From NCBI RefSeq assembly GCF_910596095.1, contig NC_056550.1, forward strand, positions 13,503,501 through 13,567,500: a stretch of DNA of 64,000 bases, given 5' to 3'. This stretch comes from Thunnus maccoyii. Its lineage: Eukaryota > Chordata > Actinopteri > Scombriformes > Scombridae. Under the pieces are notes generated by a model that had not been told where the DNA came from, did not search any database, and was given only the letters and a program-made list of their open reading frames with translations. Below, in pieces: positions 38,301-46,237 of the stretch; the first letter of the stretch is position 1; each line of letters opens with the position of its first letter. The translations under genes and the position numbers were made by a program.

Positions 38301-38419
38301 TACAAGTTAGATGCCTACTGCCTTTTCCTATAATCAGGCTGCAACTTGCTGATTATATATTTTAAGATGACACATTATCTAAATGGAGCACGCTTACCTG
38401 AAAATGAAGATTTCTTCAT
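8180..38419 (-). CDS. septin9: Septin 9, 5' half of the gene (partial; whole span with introns)
   Basis: Septin 9 is a filament-forming GTP-binding cytoskeletal protein that caps or links septin oligomers and associates with microtubules and actin. The window holds only its variable N-terminal part. The common exon begins LKRSFEVEE and contains the septin 9-specific block [17 protein letters not shown] (human SRRTELSIDISSKQVEN) and RFGLKRPEV (human RFGLKRAEV). Five upstream coding pieces all end in phase 1 or join in phase: MKKSSFS (38398-38419) plus 28236-28298 for the long isoform, MEGDKFS (24469-24490), [18 protein letters not shown] (16734-16788) and [11 protein letters not shown] (9609-9642). 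Three correspond to human isoforms v1 (MKKSYSGG), v3 (MERDRIS) and v2 (MSDPAVNAQLDGIISDFE). The G domain and C-terminal exons are absent and must lie left of position 1. Teleosts carry two septin 9 paralogues and I cannot tell which this is. Confidence 0.94.
8936..9608 (-). other. Septin 9 intron between the [11 protein letters not shown] exon and the common exon
   Basis: This short intron (673 nt) is bounded by a GTAAGATT donor and a TTCCAG acceptor on the minus strand. It is AT-rich. No repeat or second exon was recognised. Confidence 0.7.
9609..9642 (-). CDS. septin9: Septin 9 alternative first exon encoding [11 protein letters not shown]
   Basis: An ATG at 9642 in a good context (gccATGT) is followed by 11 codons plus one base. 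The donor CACG/GTAAGATT has its first intron base at 9608. Joining in phase 1 to the common exon gives ...[15 protein letters not shown], with the same G/CG alanine junction as the other isoforms. The flank upstream of the ATG (9643 to about 9900) is visibly richer in CpG than its surroundings, consistent with a promoter. I know no human counterpart of this peptide. The evidence is the splice phase, donor quality and CpG context. It has not been confirmed by transcripts. Confidence 0.72.
9643..9900 (-). promoter_or_regulatory. CpG-rich candidate promoter of the [11 protein letters not shown] isoform
   Basis: The 250 nt upstream of the alternative ATG contain many CpG dinucleotides (for example around 9709-9717, 9799-9830 and 9860-9890) in an otherwise CpG-poor, AT-rich neighbourhood. 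No TATA box was seen at a convincing distance. This is the pattern of a vertebrate CpG-type promoter. The boundaries are by eye. Confidence 0.5.
10041..10179 (+). repeat. Dispersed teleost repeat (TCAAGTCAATTTTATTTATA family), copy 1
   Basis: The block running from TCAAGTCAATTTTATTTATA through CACAAATTTGCCTCATGGGG to GGAAAAACTCCCTAAAAAG recurs in reverse orientation at 31340-31552. It is a familiar interspersed sequence in fish genomes. The class (SINE or non-autonomous DNA element) is not clear from these copies. Confidence 0.75.
15046..15200 (+). mobile_element. Truncated relic of the hAT-like MITE family
   Basis: It starts TAGAGCTGCAACAATTAGTCG and continues with GAGTCATTTTTT, TTCCAGCTT and TTTTCTGGTTTATTTAGTC. 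These blocks occur in the same order as in the left half of the complete element at 54519-54889. No right terminus is present, so this is a left-end fragment. Confidence 0.65.
16258..16329. repeat. (AC)n microsatellite, about 72 bp
   Basis: A near-perfect AC dinucleotide array with one CGCA interruption. It lies in a septin 9 intron, just downstream of the v2-type first exon in transcription order. Confidence 0.95.
16734..16788 (-). CDS. septin9: Septin 9 alternative first exon, v2-type ([18 protein letters not shown])
   Basis: The ATG at 16788 has an AAA immediately 5' and is followed by 18 codons plus one base, then the donor GAAG/GTTAGT. The peptide aligns without gaps to the human v2 leader MSDPAVNAQLDGIISDFE. 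Joining to the common exon gives ...[14 protein letters not shown], exactly as in human. This is the clearest proof of the gene's identity. The upstream (minus-strand) flank is purine-rich with a (GA)n tract about 320 nt away. Confidence 0.93.
17110..17153. repeat. (CT)n microsatellite (GA on the septin 9 strand)
   Basis: About 44 bp of CT repeat with one G interruption. It sits roughly 320-365 nt upstream of the v2-type ATG, in the probable promoter or 5' leader, and is flanked by further C/T-rich sequence. Confidence 0.9.
17688..17708 (+). repeat. Poly-G tract of about 21 nt
   Basis: An uninterrupted run of about 21 G is followed within 20 nt by a GT repeat. The run is long enough to form a G-quadruplex. 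Its exact length is prone to sequencing error. Confidence 0.85.
19235..19273. repeat. (GA)n microsatellite
   Basis: About 39 bp of GA repeat in a septin 9 intron. Confidence 0.9.
21949..21979. repeat. (AC)n microsatellite
   Basis: About 30 bp of AC repeat in a septin 9 intron. Confidence 0.9.
23242..23305. repeat. (GA)n microsatellite
   Basis: About 64 bp of GA repeat with one AAA interruption, in a septin 9 intron about 1.2 kb downstream (minus strand) of the v3-type first exon. Confidence 0.92.
24469..24490 (-). CDS. septin9: Septin 9 alternative first exon, v3-type (MEGDKFS)
   Basis: The ATG at 24490 has G at -3 and G at +4. It is followed by seven codons plus one base and the donor TCAG/GTAAGA. 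Joined in phase 1 to the common exon it reads [17 protein letters not shown]. Human isoform v3 begins [17 protein letters not shown], with the same length and the same junction. A long (GA)n tract on the coding strand begins only 52 nt upstream of the ATG. Confidence 0.9.
24542..24606. repeat. (CT)n tract immediately upstream of the v3-type septin 9 start
   Basis: About 65 bp of pure CT repeat (GA on the transcribed strand) runs from -52 to -116 relative to the v3-type ATG, then passes into CTCC-rich sequence up to about 24760. It probably lies in the 5' leader or core promoter of that isoform. Confidence 0.92.
26074..26184. repeat. (GT)n microsatellite, about 110 bp, compound
   Basis: The perfect GT core is about 26122-26184, preceded by interrupted GT/GC units from 26074. 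It is one of three GT/AC arrays within 420 bp. Confidence 0.93.
26410..26475. repeat. (AC)n microsatellite
   Basis: An AC array with an AAAC interruption, in opposite polarity to the GT arrays at 26074-26184 and 26262-26290. The three could pair as inverted repeats. Confidence 0.9.
27490..27577. repeat. (AC)n microsatellite, about 88 bp
   Basis: An AC array with one AGGC and one AGAC interruption, in a septin 9 intron. Confidence 0.93.
28236..28298 (-). CDS. septin9: Septin 9 second exon of the long (v1-type) isoform
   Basis: The exon is 63 nt with acceptor TTTACAG/CAAGATCG and donor CCCA/GTAAGTAG. It enters and leaves in phase 1. Together with the first exon it gives [17 protein letters not shown]..., then ITSPT joining LKRSFEVEE. 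Human v1 reads TRTSSGRLRRLGDSSGPA before LKRSFEVEE, so the RxSSxRLRR core and position match. The shorter isoforms start downstream and skip this exon. Confidence 0.88.
29374..29396 (+). repeat. Poly-G tract of about 23 nt
   Basis: An uninterrupted G run preceded by GGGAGGGGGGT. The region is strongly G-quadruplex-prone on the plus strand. Confidence 0.85.
31340..31552 (-). repeat. Dispersed teleost repeat, copy 2 (reverse orientation of 10041-10179)
   Basis: Read on the minus strand it gives TCAAGTCCATTTTATTTGTA, CACAAATTTGCCTCAGGGGG and GGAAAAACTCCCTTAAAAA. These match copy 1 block by block. It extends further (AACAGGGGGAAAAATGGAAG) than the first copy. Confidence 0.75.
31914..31985. repeat. 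Long near-perfect hairpin (34-bp arms, 4-nt loop)
   Basis: The left arm ends TTCACCTCACCTCT at 31947, the loop is ACAG (31948-31951), and the right arm starts AGAGGTGAGGTGAA at 31952. Pairing continues outward through GT/AC repeats to 31914 and 31985 with about two mismatches. Confidence 0.85.
33067..33520. mobile_element. Possible non-autonomous DNA transposon relic
   Basis: The left end TAGGGCTAGGTGGTG and the reverse complement of the right end (TAGGGGTGGGTGACATTG) are similar and resemble termini of fish elements. The interior carries typical ATTACGATATTGCAATAT sequence. No clean target duplication flanks it. Confidence 0.35.
36638..36723. repeat. (GT)n microsatellite, interrupted
   Basis: About 85 bp of GT with TTTG interruptions in the long septin 9 intron. 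Confidence 0.92.
37441..37500 (+). mobile_element. tRNA-derived SINE head (candidate)
   Basis: TAGTGGTTAGTAAG (from 37445) resembles a pol III A box. GGTTCAACCC (37484-37493) matches the B-box consensus GWTCRANNC. The spacing of about 35 nt is typical of tRNA-derived SINEs, whose fish members often start with GTGGTTAG. It does not fold convincingly as a real tRNA. Confidence 0.5.
38216..38298. repeat. (AC)n microsatellite, 83 bp
   Basis: A perfect AC array directly preceded by (CT)n. It starts 100 nt downstream of the donor of the septin 9 long-isoform first exon. Confidence 0.95.
38398..38419 (-). CDS. septin9: Septin 9 first exon of the long (v1-type) isoform (MKKSSFS)
   Basis: The ATG at 38419 (A at -3) is followed by seven codons plus one base and the donor TCAG/GTAAGC. 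Joined to the 28 kb exon it gives [17 protein letters not shown]. Human v1 begins MKKSYSGGTRTSSGRLRR. This is the most upstream septin 9 start in the window. The region to about 38800 should hold its leader and promoter, but no clear TATA box is seen. Confidence 0.9.
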
Positions 38420-39136
38420 TATTGTAGATGTTTCCTCTCCTGGTCGTTACGTGGTGAAGTTGATGAATTGCTCCGGTCCCTCTGTGTGTGTTAAGGGAGT
38501 GTTTGCATCCGTAACTTTTCCAGGTTGTTTCTTCCTGCGCGCTCCTCTCTCTGTCTCTGTCTCTGTCTTTCCTTCTCTGCAACTCCTGTGCGCTTCAGTC
38601 TCCAAAATCACCTGGGCGCAGGTAATTTCACTCACTTATTGAACTTCCCTAAACTTTTCCCAGTATTTATTTCCACCGCGAACCACTTGGAGAGACAGTC
38701 TGTTTGGAATGGATACAATCACACCTGCGCTCCTGACGCACGCCCAGTCCAGGAGCGGGAGTGGTTTACTGTAACTGTGGGGCTTTCACAAAGCCTATCA
38801 AACATCTGAGGTGGAATAAAGGCAGCTATCTTTATAGATAATATTTACTGCAGGGGTTGTGATTTGAAGCGAACTAACTGAAGCAAATTAATGAATGGGA
38901 CAGCTTAGCAATCGTGAATTTTAACAATGGCCAGGTCTGGTATGTTGCGCAATATTTCTGTTGCGCACATGCTCCTGCGAATTATAGCTGTCATCTTAAA
39001 GATTATCATTAATTCAAATGAACAAATAGAAGATAACTCTAATCCCTTTCTTTGTGTGCATATGACTGCAATAATTTATCAAGAAGCTTTTTCATTCACC
39101 CACACACCACCATATGTGAAGTATGTGGGCAGGCTT

Positions 39137-39137
<1 letters not shown>

Positions 39138-39184
<47 letters not shown>
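39138..39184. repeat. (GT)n microsatellite
   Basis: About 46 bp of GT repeat upstream of septin 9. Confidence 0.92.
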
Positions 39185-39189
<5 letters not shown>

Positions 39190-41251
39190 GGTTTGGGTGG
39201 GGGAGTTGGGGCACAATATGTTGTGCCTATAAAGCTTAGGGTTGGGTGGGGCAACAGTGTTGAGTTAGCCCACATCTATTGAAATAAATAAATGTTCAGC
39301 TGTGCCCACAGCCTTTGACCTTTTTAAATTCCACTTGTCAAACTGTGGCAACCTGCTTCATGTTCATATAAGACCTGAATTCACCTCCTGTAGTTCTGAG
39401 CTGCAGAGACCTCTTGTGGCTGCTGCCTGTTGTCATCCTCTTCCTCTCAGCATTCTGCTTTCTGCTCTGCTCACAAATAGCTCAACAACAGATTTGACAC
39501 AGCGGATGTATATCACCTGACATGTTTGAGGGCCGCTGTCCAGCATATGACACAGTAATTGATACAAAGCTCACTGAAAGCATGTTGAGATTTGTCCCAC
39601 AAGATAATTCATGGGTGTCATGAGAGGACATGGATGTGTTCTCCTCTAAAATGTTAACATGGACAACCAATTTTATGAGTGTCACTCCAATTTTAGTGTT
39701 CAGGCTAAAGTTACATCTATTCTGCAACCCTTACACTAATCCTAACCCCGATTGTCAAATTTCACCAAAACCATCTTTCAAAGTCACCCAGTATAAATCA
39801 GATTTGATCAGTTAATTAGTTAATTAAAACAAACTTGCCAGTGTTTCTTGAAGACTGACAGGATGTTGACAATTTTAGAGAAACACATTATATATGCAGT
39901 ATGAGCATGCAAATATTTTACTGTTTAGTGCTATACTTGGCTTCCCACGTATAGACATTTAAAGAGGTTTGCAAGGGAAGTGGCACAAAAACTGAAGTGA
40001 TTCATCTCTTTTCTGAGAATTAGATAAACATATGTCTTGTGAGGGGATGTGAGACGGATCGAGTGGTTTTTGCTTGCTGTAGACAGCTGACACAGCTGAC
40101 ACAGCTGAAACAGCTCTGTTAAGCTGAGAAGCGGTGGCTGTAAGTTTCCTGAACACCTCTGTGGACAAAAGAACACACTCTAAAGCCATTTCAAGTCATT
40201 TCAAATTGTTGGATAAGCATCAAAACAGTATGCTATAAAAAAAAAAAAAAACATACATGAATAAGAAAATTAGAATCATCAGGCCACTTTTAAGGACCTT
40301 AAATTCAAGGCTCACGGTAGGTCACTGCACTAAAATAGACCATCCTTAATCAGTTTCCTTTGTGTTCCACCTCAAATGTGGAATGAAGTGTATCACAACA
40401 TCAGGAGATCTGCCTGCCAACAGCAGCCAGAAACCTCACCAGGCCGTACTGCAAAAATGAGAAAATGTCCAATGACTGCTGATTCAGAGGCCCAGTGGCT
40501 CTGTGTACCAGATGTATCGAACATGGTTGGCTGTAAGAAGCGACGATATAATGATTTAACTCTGTAGGATTAAAAAGTTATCTGAGGAATGCTGAGTAAA
40601 ACATTAAACCCAAAAAAATCTGAAACATGGCTTCAGTTATCCAGCTAACTAAACTGTTATGTTGTGAGACAGGCCAGACTGCTATTAACATTTATAATCA
40701 ATAATTTTGTGTTATTGTTTCCATTTTGCATTGCTATTAACGCAAAAACAGTCCAATCCAAGCCAATAAAAGTTTATAGTGTGTTTCTTTTCCCCATCAT
40801 ATGCACCATATCAGTAATATTACGGTGCTGCTGCTCACCCACCATAATAACACAAATGATGAATCTGTGGTCTGACATGGTGACAGATCTCTGTAGCAGA
40901 ATCCAAGACATTTGTAGCATTCATGTTAATGTTCAACTGAGACGCTTTGACCCAGATTCACTACAGCTTTATAGGAAGGAGAACATATGCTGCATCAACG
41001 CCATCAAAATATCCGGAAACCGCACTATTAACTAACCTTTCACACATATCATAATGTTATATAAATGAACAAATGAATTTGATCATTGAGCCACATATGT
41101 GCACATCATGATTTGAACCAAGCCATAACACTGACACAAGACCTTTTATTATTATTTATCTATTTTAAGATCCTTTGAAAGGTTGTGTAGACTTTGTATA
41201 AGGAGGCTTGCCATTCAGAACAGCTGCTGTAACTGCTACAAGATGTGGATA

Positions 41252-41252
41252 T

Positions 41253-41295
<43 letters not shown>
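41252..41295. repeat. (CAG)n trinucleotide array
   Basis: About 14 CAG units in intergenic DNA. No gene frame crosses it. Confidence 0.92.
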
Positions 41296-43539
41296 TGCAA
41301 GTCAGGCATGTAAGTAAGAGGAAAGAAATATTCAGTGAACACTAAACTCCACTTGGTTTTCAGGGGAAAGAAGTGCCTGCTTTGTTGGCTTAAAGCATCA
41401 GAATTGTGCCATTTGCACCAGCAGTTGATGATGAAAATATCTGTTTCCAAGAATCTGAATTTCTATTCATGTTCAATTTTGCCCAAACAATTTCTCTAAA
41501 TGGAAACTATGTGGGTGTTATTATGTTGATGTCATTATCAAAAATGATTAAACAAAGTATAAGAAATACATGCTGTACATACAAATTCACCATAAATATA
41601 AAGATGAAAGTCTGATTTGACATTTGTCTCTGACCTATACCATTTTATGTTAGGCCATAACCACATCCTGTTACTAGAGCAAACATGTTACATTATGGCT
41701 TTAACCAAGAAATGTTTACTGATGTAAGCGAGATACACATACCACAGGCACTTGTAGGGAAAAAATCTTATCAAACAGATCAAGTTTGAAACCAGACACT
41801 TTTGGATTCAAAACCCTTTTCACTCAACCTCTGCCCACACTTCTAAAGGCACATAATGAATGTCACAGTTTCCGCTCTTCACCTCTGTTACGGAAAACAG
41901 CTTCCAACCAAATCTATAACAGCTCAAAAAACATAAGAAGTGAAGCAGCAGCCACATTTTAAGAACTGTTTCATAACTTTAACCCGTGGTAACATGTCTT
42001 TTGATGTGGCTTAAAGTAAACGAATCATATTCTTGGGTCTTATATTCACAGCACCTATGTTTGAGCAAAACTGTGTCAGATCATATCTTTCACTGTCTTC
42101 ACAGTATTCATAAACCTCACATTCTGACGTTATCATTTGGTGTTTCCTGTCACAAGTTATGACAGGTATAGAAACTGCTGTGGCTGCACAATCAAGAGTT
42201 TTCCACACTGGTGCAAAACAGCAAAAACAGGTGGATAAAATGGAACAATTGCTGAGTTAAAAAAAACAGAACGTGTCTGACAGTATACTGTGATGTTGCG
42301 GTGTAGACGTTCTTGGCCTCTTGGTAGTAAATGTGCTTTAGTTATCTTCTTGTAAAAAGGGGTCTTCAATTTCCGCTCTGTGCGCTCAACGCTCACCTCA
42401 GAGTGCCATTTCCTATCTTCGCTAACTTTGACTTCTACACATACACGACTGTATGCTTGCGCCACTGTATCCCACCAACACTTAACCCATATACTCGCAC
42501 GATATACCTGCCTTAAATGCTTTGGCTTGATGGTTGCTATTCGGTGTAGGAAACAAAAGTCACAGCTTGTGACCACAGATGTACCGCAGAAGTAAACATG
42601 TCTCCTGCATGCTGCTACTAGATGAGGTTTTCTTTCTGCAAACAATGTGACATTTTAATGTTGACTCATACGGCGTCTCTCAGTCCTGCGTTTGGATGCA
42701 ACTTGTCTTGACTGTTTCTTGATTTACAGTGTTTGAAGATGAAGTGAATACATGCACAGGGCTTGACTTGCCACTGGTAATAAATTACTGTTCTGTTTTT
42801 CAAATGGCTGTTTCTTCTTGTGTGGTTCAACAGTAACTGTGACTTGTTGAAAAAAAAAAACAATTGTAAAGGATTTTGTGTACAATTTACTGAATTTCCC
42901 AGTGTAATAATAAAAATAATACTGTGTCAGATGTTATAGACTTGGCCCCGGAAAACCACAGTCGGTTGATTGATCTGATGTGGGATGTGGCTAAAGCCAC
43001 ATGAATATTTAAACCACAGTTTAATGAAAAATAATCATGAAAACAGTAGACTTTTATGTGTGTAGCTTGTTTGTTGCTTTGATATTATTACTTCTGCAGT
43101 AAGTGTAAGCACAAGACCCAAGTATGTTACTGACTCATGTCATCAACTGTTCACTTTCTCAGTTATCTACATAATCCAAATGCTGCCAAACTCACAAGTC
43201 TGAAGTCTGGGCTCAGAGAAAGATCTGAGTGACTTCCTTCTCAAAATTAGAAAGTAGAAAGTGATTGTTTATATGCTCACTCCCAAATCATGTTATCAAC
43301 ACACTGGTTTTGAATATTTAGATGTCAAGATCACTTGACACAGATTAATTGTTCTCCTTAGTCTGCCACCATCACTTTCAGGAAATATTACAAAAGAAAA
43401 TAATCTAATTTCTGATTAACTTGGTATTTCCTTTCATTCATTTTAACTTGAATTAAATATTGTATGTTATAAAATCTAAAATCTTTTTAAACTTTATTTA
43501 TTTAGTGGAGTTTCTCTGAGAGCAATGCTCTCTTTTTCA

Positions 43540-43800
43540 GGAACGTGCTAAACACATTCATACAGTTACACATTCACACCTGGAAGCTGTCCAGTATAAC
43601 CACAGTCTGATCTGCTGGCCACTGGGCAGCTCCAGCTGGGGTTAAGAGCCTTGCTCAAGGGCACCTCAGTGATGGTAATGATGGAGGGACAAGTGCTGCT
43701 TCTCCGCCTTTCCCCACCCAGATTTATCCTGCTGGTCTGAGGGATTAAACCCTCCAGTCACAAGCTGACTTCTCTAAACTTTGGGCCACCACTGCCGACT
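43540..43800. repeat. Dispersed teleost repeat containing GAGCCTTGCTCAAGGGCACC
   Basis: The block CACTGGGCAGCTCCAGCTGG, GAGCCTTGCTCAAGGGCACC, GGGATTAAACCCTCCAGTCAC and TTTGGGCCACCACTGCC is a familiar interspersed sequence in fish genomes. The recognition is from memory of the family; no second copy is in this window. Confidence 0.5.
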
Positions 43801-44403
43801 GATAGCTCGGTCCATCAGTGAGCATCTTGGTATTCTGAAAATAATGTCACCAGTTAAGATATTTCACCACCCTCAAGAAAATGTTTAAGTACATTTTTTA
43901 GACATTGCTATAAATCCCACAAATTTATTGCTGACAAATTCATAATGTAATATACAAATACACATACATGCCTCATGTAGAGGGAAATTACGGTGGTATT
44001 ACAAGTTACAAGACATAATATCTTGTATGACATTTGAATGAACCTCACCTTCATTAACACATTAAATCATCTTAAATCATGATAGAAACTTTGCACCAAA
44101 CAATAAGAAGTTACTGGAATCAAAGAACATATTTACAATAGAAATACTTCGTATCAAAAGGTGCCCATGTTAGGGTATCGTTCACATTTTTTCTGCTACT
44201 TAAAGACGAGACAAACTGTTACATCTGCGCTTCTGTACCACCTTCAAATGGAGTTACGTCATGTATTTTTATACATTTTGCTGAGCCATTTGTGTATAAT
44301 CATCAATGGCAGCTCAGGCGTTCTCCAAACTCCACAAAGCACTTGCATCACCTGTGCTTCACTGGTGCAGAGTTGCAGGTTGTTTGCATGCAGGCTGACA
44401 TCT

Positions 44404-44478
44404 TCAGCGCCTGAGTGTTCCACGCATATCCTCATAAACATCATTGGTGGGGACGCGCCTTGGTTTCTTGGACTTGCT
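44404..44478 (-). CDS. cd7al: CD7-like exon 4: cytoplasmic tail with YEDM
   Basis: After the acceptor TTGTTACCAG, 24 codons and a TGA follow in phase 0: SKSKKPRR, then VPTNDVYEDMRGTLRR. The basic start suits a juxtamembrane segment. YEDM is a predicted SH2 (PI3K p85-type) docking site. Confidence 0.8.
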   Translation of the reverse strand, partial: SKSKKPRRVPTNDVYEDMRGTLRR

Positions 44479-46237
44479 CTGGTAACAACAAATATTGTCA
44501 TCAACGTGTTAGATGTGGAGCTGTTATACTGTACAATAAGTAATATGAATATTATCAATTGTATGTTTTTTGCAACAAAAAAACACATGTGAACTGTAAC
44601 AAAACAGGGGAACAGAAAATCCAGATTCATCATTTTATCAGAACTATGAAATGCTGTGCTGTCATCTACCACTGTAAAACGAAAATGAGACTGACAATAA
44701 AACCTCAGCTTTAAAACACAAAGAACAAATCCTAATTTTATAAATTCTTTTTTTTTTTACTGTGTTTTCGTCAAATGAGTGCTGCTGAGCATAACAGGAA
44801 CATGGAAACAACCCCAGAGATTCCATCAGGACTTGTGAGTCATTGCAAAACACAATCAAATTTTAAAAAAAAACAACACATGCAGACATGTACAAACACA
44901 TATACACATACACACACTAAAAAATATGAGTACCTTGTGGATGAGCCATACAAAGAGGGACAAGACGATGCAGAGCAGCACAGCGGCAGTGATCACAACG
45001 GACCCCACGATCAGATTCTTATCCGCTTCTTCACACGTCTGCTTGTTGCTGTCTATTAACCAATGCACAGTGTTTACATCGGAGACTCAAGCTGTAAAGA
45101 TTGAATTTGTTTTTCTATATTTCCTCTGCACCTTACTTGTTTTGGGGGAATGTTTCTTTTGTACATTGCTTTATAATTCCCTGATACAATCACGCTCAAT
45201 CACCGAATGTGAAACCCTTTTATTTATCTTTTAATATTTATATATAATTTAAATTAAGCTATGGCAATGGAGTAAAAAACATAATCCATCCACTTCACCC
45301 ATGCTTTCCATACACATTTGCAATGAAAAGATGAACACAATAAGGTAGCATAAGGTTCATCTTATTATATTTTTTTTTTGCACAATTTTAATTTTATTAG
45401 ACCATTTTAGGGTTTTTAATAAAATAAGGCACATCCTTACATATGTGATAACTGCACTTTATTTAATACTACACTGTCTTAACTTTCTATCTGTTCTTAT
45501 TGTGAATGGAAAGAATGACAATAAATTCTACTCTGAAGCTTGAATGACTTTATACATGTCAAGTTTAAATTTATGGCGTGGTTGTACTATGCTGTCATGA
45601 CGTTCTTGTCTATGCTTGTTGATACATCTCTCTCTTTTTTTTCCAGTGGAATTCAGATGAAGTTGAATTATAAGAACTAAAAATATATAAATTGATGAGA
45701 CTCACCTGTCACCACCAGGAGCACAGACCCTAAGCCTTTCGTGATTTCGGTTTTAGTGGACCCCGCGTCAAACATTTTGTACACACACCAGTATGGCCCT
45801 GTGTCATTCGAGGTCAGGTTCATGATGAGAATGCTCACGTTGGGCATTGCTCCGTTCACTTGAAGTCTGTCACTGAATTGTTTGTTAATGGTTTGTTTGT
45901 CATTGACTCTGACCAAAACTTCGAACTCCTCATTGAGACCCTTCTTCAAAGTCAGGCTATCATGGCCTGATTTAGGACATTTGCACTGGATAGTGACCTG
46001 TTCTTCAACATTTTTCCATATCACTCCACTGCTCTCTAGACAAACAGACACAAAAATTTCAGCTAACATTTGATAAAGCTTTAGGAACTCATCCTGCCTT
46101 AAATGAATTATTAAAACATATACTATAGCATTAGACATTGAATCAGTCTTACCTGTCGCTCCCAGTGCTGTAAAGATGAGACAAAAGCTGGTTATACACC
46201 TTAACCAGAGAGACGACATGCTGACAGTGGCTGTCAT
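44404..46237 (-). CDS. cd7al: CD7-like immune receptor, complete four-exon gene (span with introns)
   Basis: Four exons join in phase (85+330+119+75 nt) to give 202 aa. They encode a signal peptide, one V-type Ig domain, a short stalk, a TM helix and a basic cytoplasmic tail ending VPTNDVYEDMRGTLRR. The tail's VYEDM matches the VVYEDMS motif of mammalian CD7, a YxxM site known there to bind PI3-kinase after phosphorylation. CD7 is a leukocyte (T/NK cell) surface receptor. The linkage fits, because human CD7 lies on 17q25 with SEPT9, JPT1 and SUMO2. The Ig domain alone could belong to several fish V-set families, so the tail motif and synteny carry the assignment. Treat the symbol as tentative. 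If the first ATG (46237) is not used, Met7 (46219) gives a tighter signal peptide. Confidence 0.75.
44479..44933 (-). other. CD7-like intron 3
   Basis: A 455-nt intron, donor CAAG/GTACTC and acceptor TTACCAG. Antisense and sense open frames across it show no family features. Confidence 0.65.
44934..45052 (-). CDS. cd7al: CD7-like exon 3: stalk and transmembrane helix
   Basis: The exon is 119 nt (acceptor AATAG/ACAGC, donor CAAG/GTACTC) and encodes a short stalk SNKQTCEEADKN and the hydrophobic segment LIVGSVVITAAVLLCIVLSL, continuing FVWLIHK. One stalk Cys could allow dimerisation. It enters in phase 1 and ends in phase 0, matching its neighbours. Confidence 0.82.
45053..45705 (-). other. 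CD7-like intron 2
   Basis: A 653-nt AT-rich intron, donor ACAG/GTGAGT. Nothing else was seen in it. Confidence 0.65.
45706..46035 (-). CDS. cd7al: CD7-like exon 2: V-type immunoglobulin domain
   Basis: The exon is 330 nt, phase 1 to phase 1 as is usual for Ig-domain exons. It starts ESSGVIWKNVEEQVTIQC, with the B-strand Cys in VTIQCKC, and has the F-strand motif DTGPYWCVY. It ends GLGSVLLVVT (G strand). Asn sites NVS, NLT and NDT are possible glycosylation positions. The extra Cys after QCK is unusual and may pair with another Cys. The lack of a J-like GxG motif argues against an antigen-receptor gene. Confidence 0.85.
46036..46152 (-). other. CD7-like intron 1
   Basis: A short 117-nt intron, donor GTAAGACTG and acceptor GTTTGTCTAG. 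The frame is open across most of it, so a reader should not take the 186-codon run through it as the protein. Confidence 0.7.
46153..46237 (-). CDS. cd7al: CD7-like exon 1: signal peptide
   Basis: 28 codons plus one base precede the donor GACAG/GTAAGAC. The hydrophobic core CITSFCLIFTALGAT is preceded by MSSLWLR. There are in-frame ATGs at 46237 and 46219. The second (Met7) is homologous in position to the likely start of the extra exon at 47000-47066. Confidence 0.78.

Larger units (their letters stand above)
28299..38397. other. First intron of the long septin 9 isoform
   Basis: About 10 kb with no recognised exon. It contains a poly-G tract (29374-29396), a dispersed repeat (31340-31552), a long hairpin (31914-31985), a possible DNA-transposon relic (33067-33520), a CAG/CAA-type stretch near 35823-35860, (GT)n at 36638-36723, (AC)n at 37061-37094, a tRNA-like SINE head (37441-37500) and an (AC)n array at 38216-38298 that starts 100 nt inside the intron. 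Confidence 0.6.
38420..44403. other. Septin 9 upstream flank and intergenic DNA up to the CD7-like gene
   Basis: No coding gene was recognised. It includes the presumed septin 9 v1 promoter (38420-38800), a (GT)n array (39138-39184), three tandem ACACAGCTG-like units near 40085-40112, a (CAG)n array (41252-41295), one unexplained 162-codon open frame on the minus strand (42157-42645) and a dispersed repeat (43540-43800). Polyadenylation of the CD7-like gene may use a TTTATT (AATAAA on the minus strand) at 43924-43929. Confidence 0.55.

Noticed and set aside
40664..41035. Plus-strand frame with a hydrophobic N-terminus
   Set aside because: The sequence is AT-rich, Ile/Asn/Cys-rich and lacks any recognisable domain; probably chance.
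44161..44592. Plus-strand 143-codon and minus-strand 137-codon frames over CD7-like exon 4
   Set aside because: The short third frame on the minus strand gives the spliced VYEDM tail in phase with the TM exon; the long frames are shadows.
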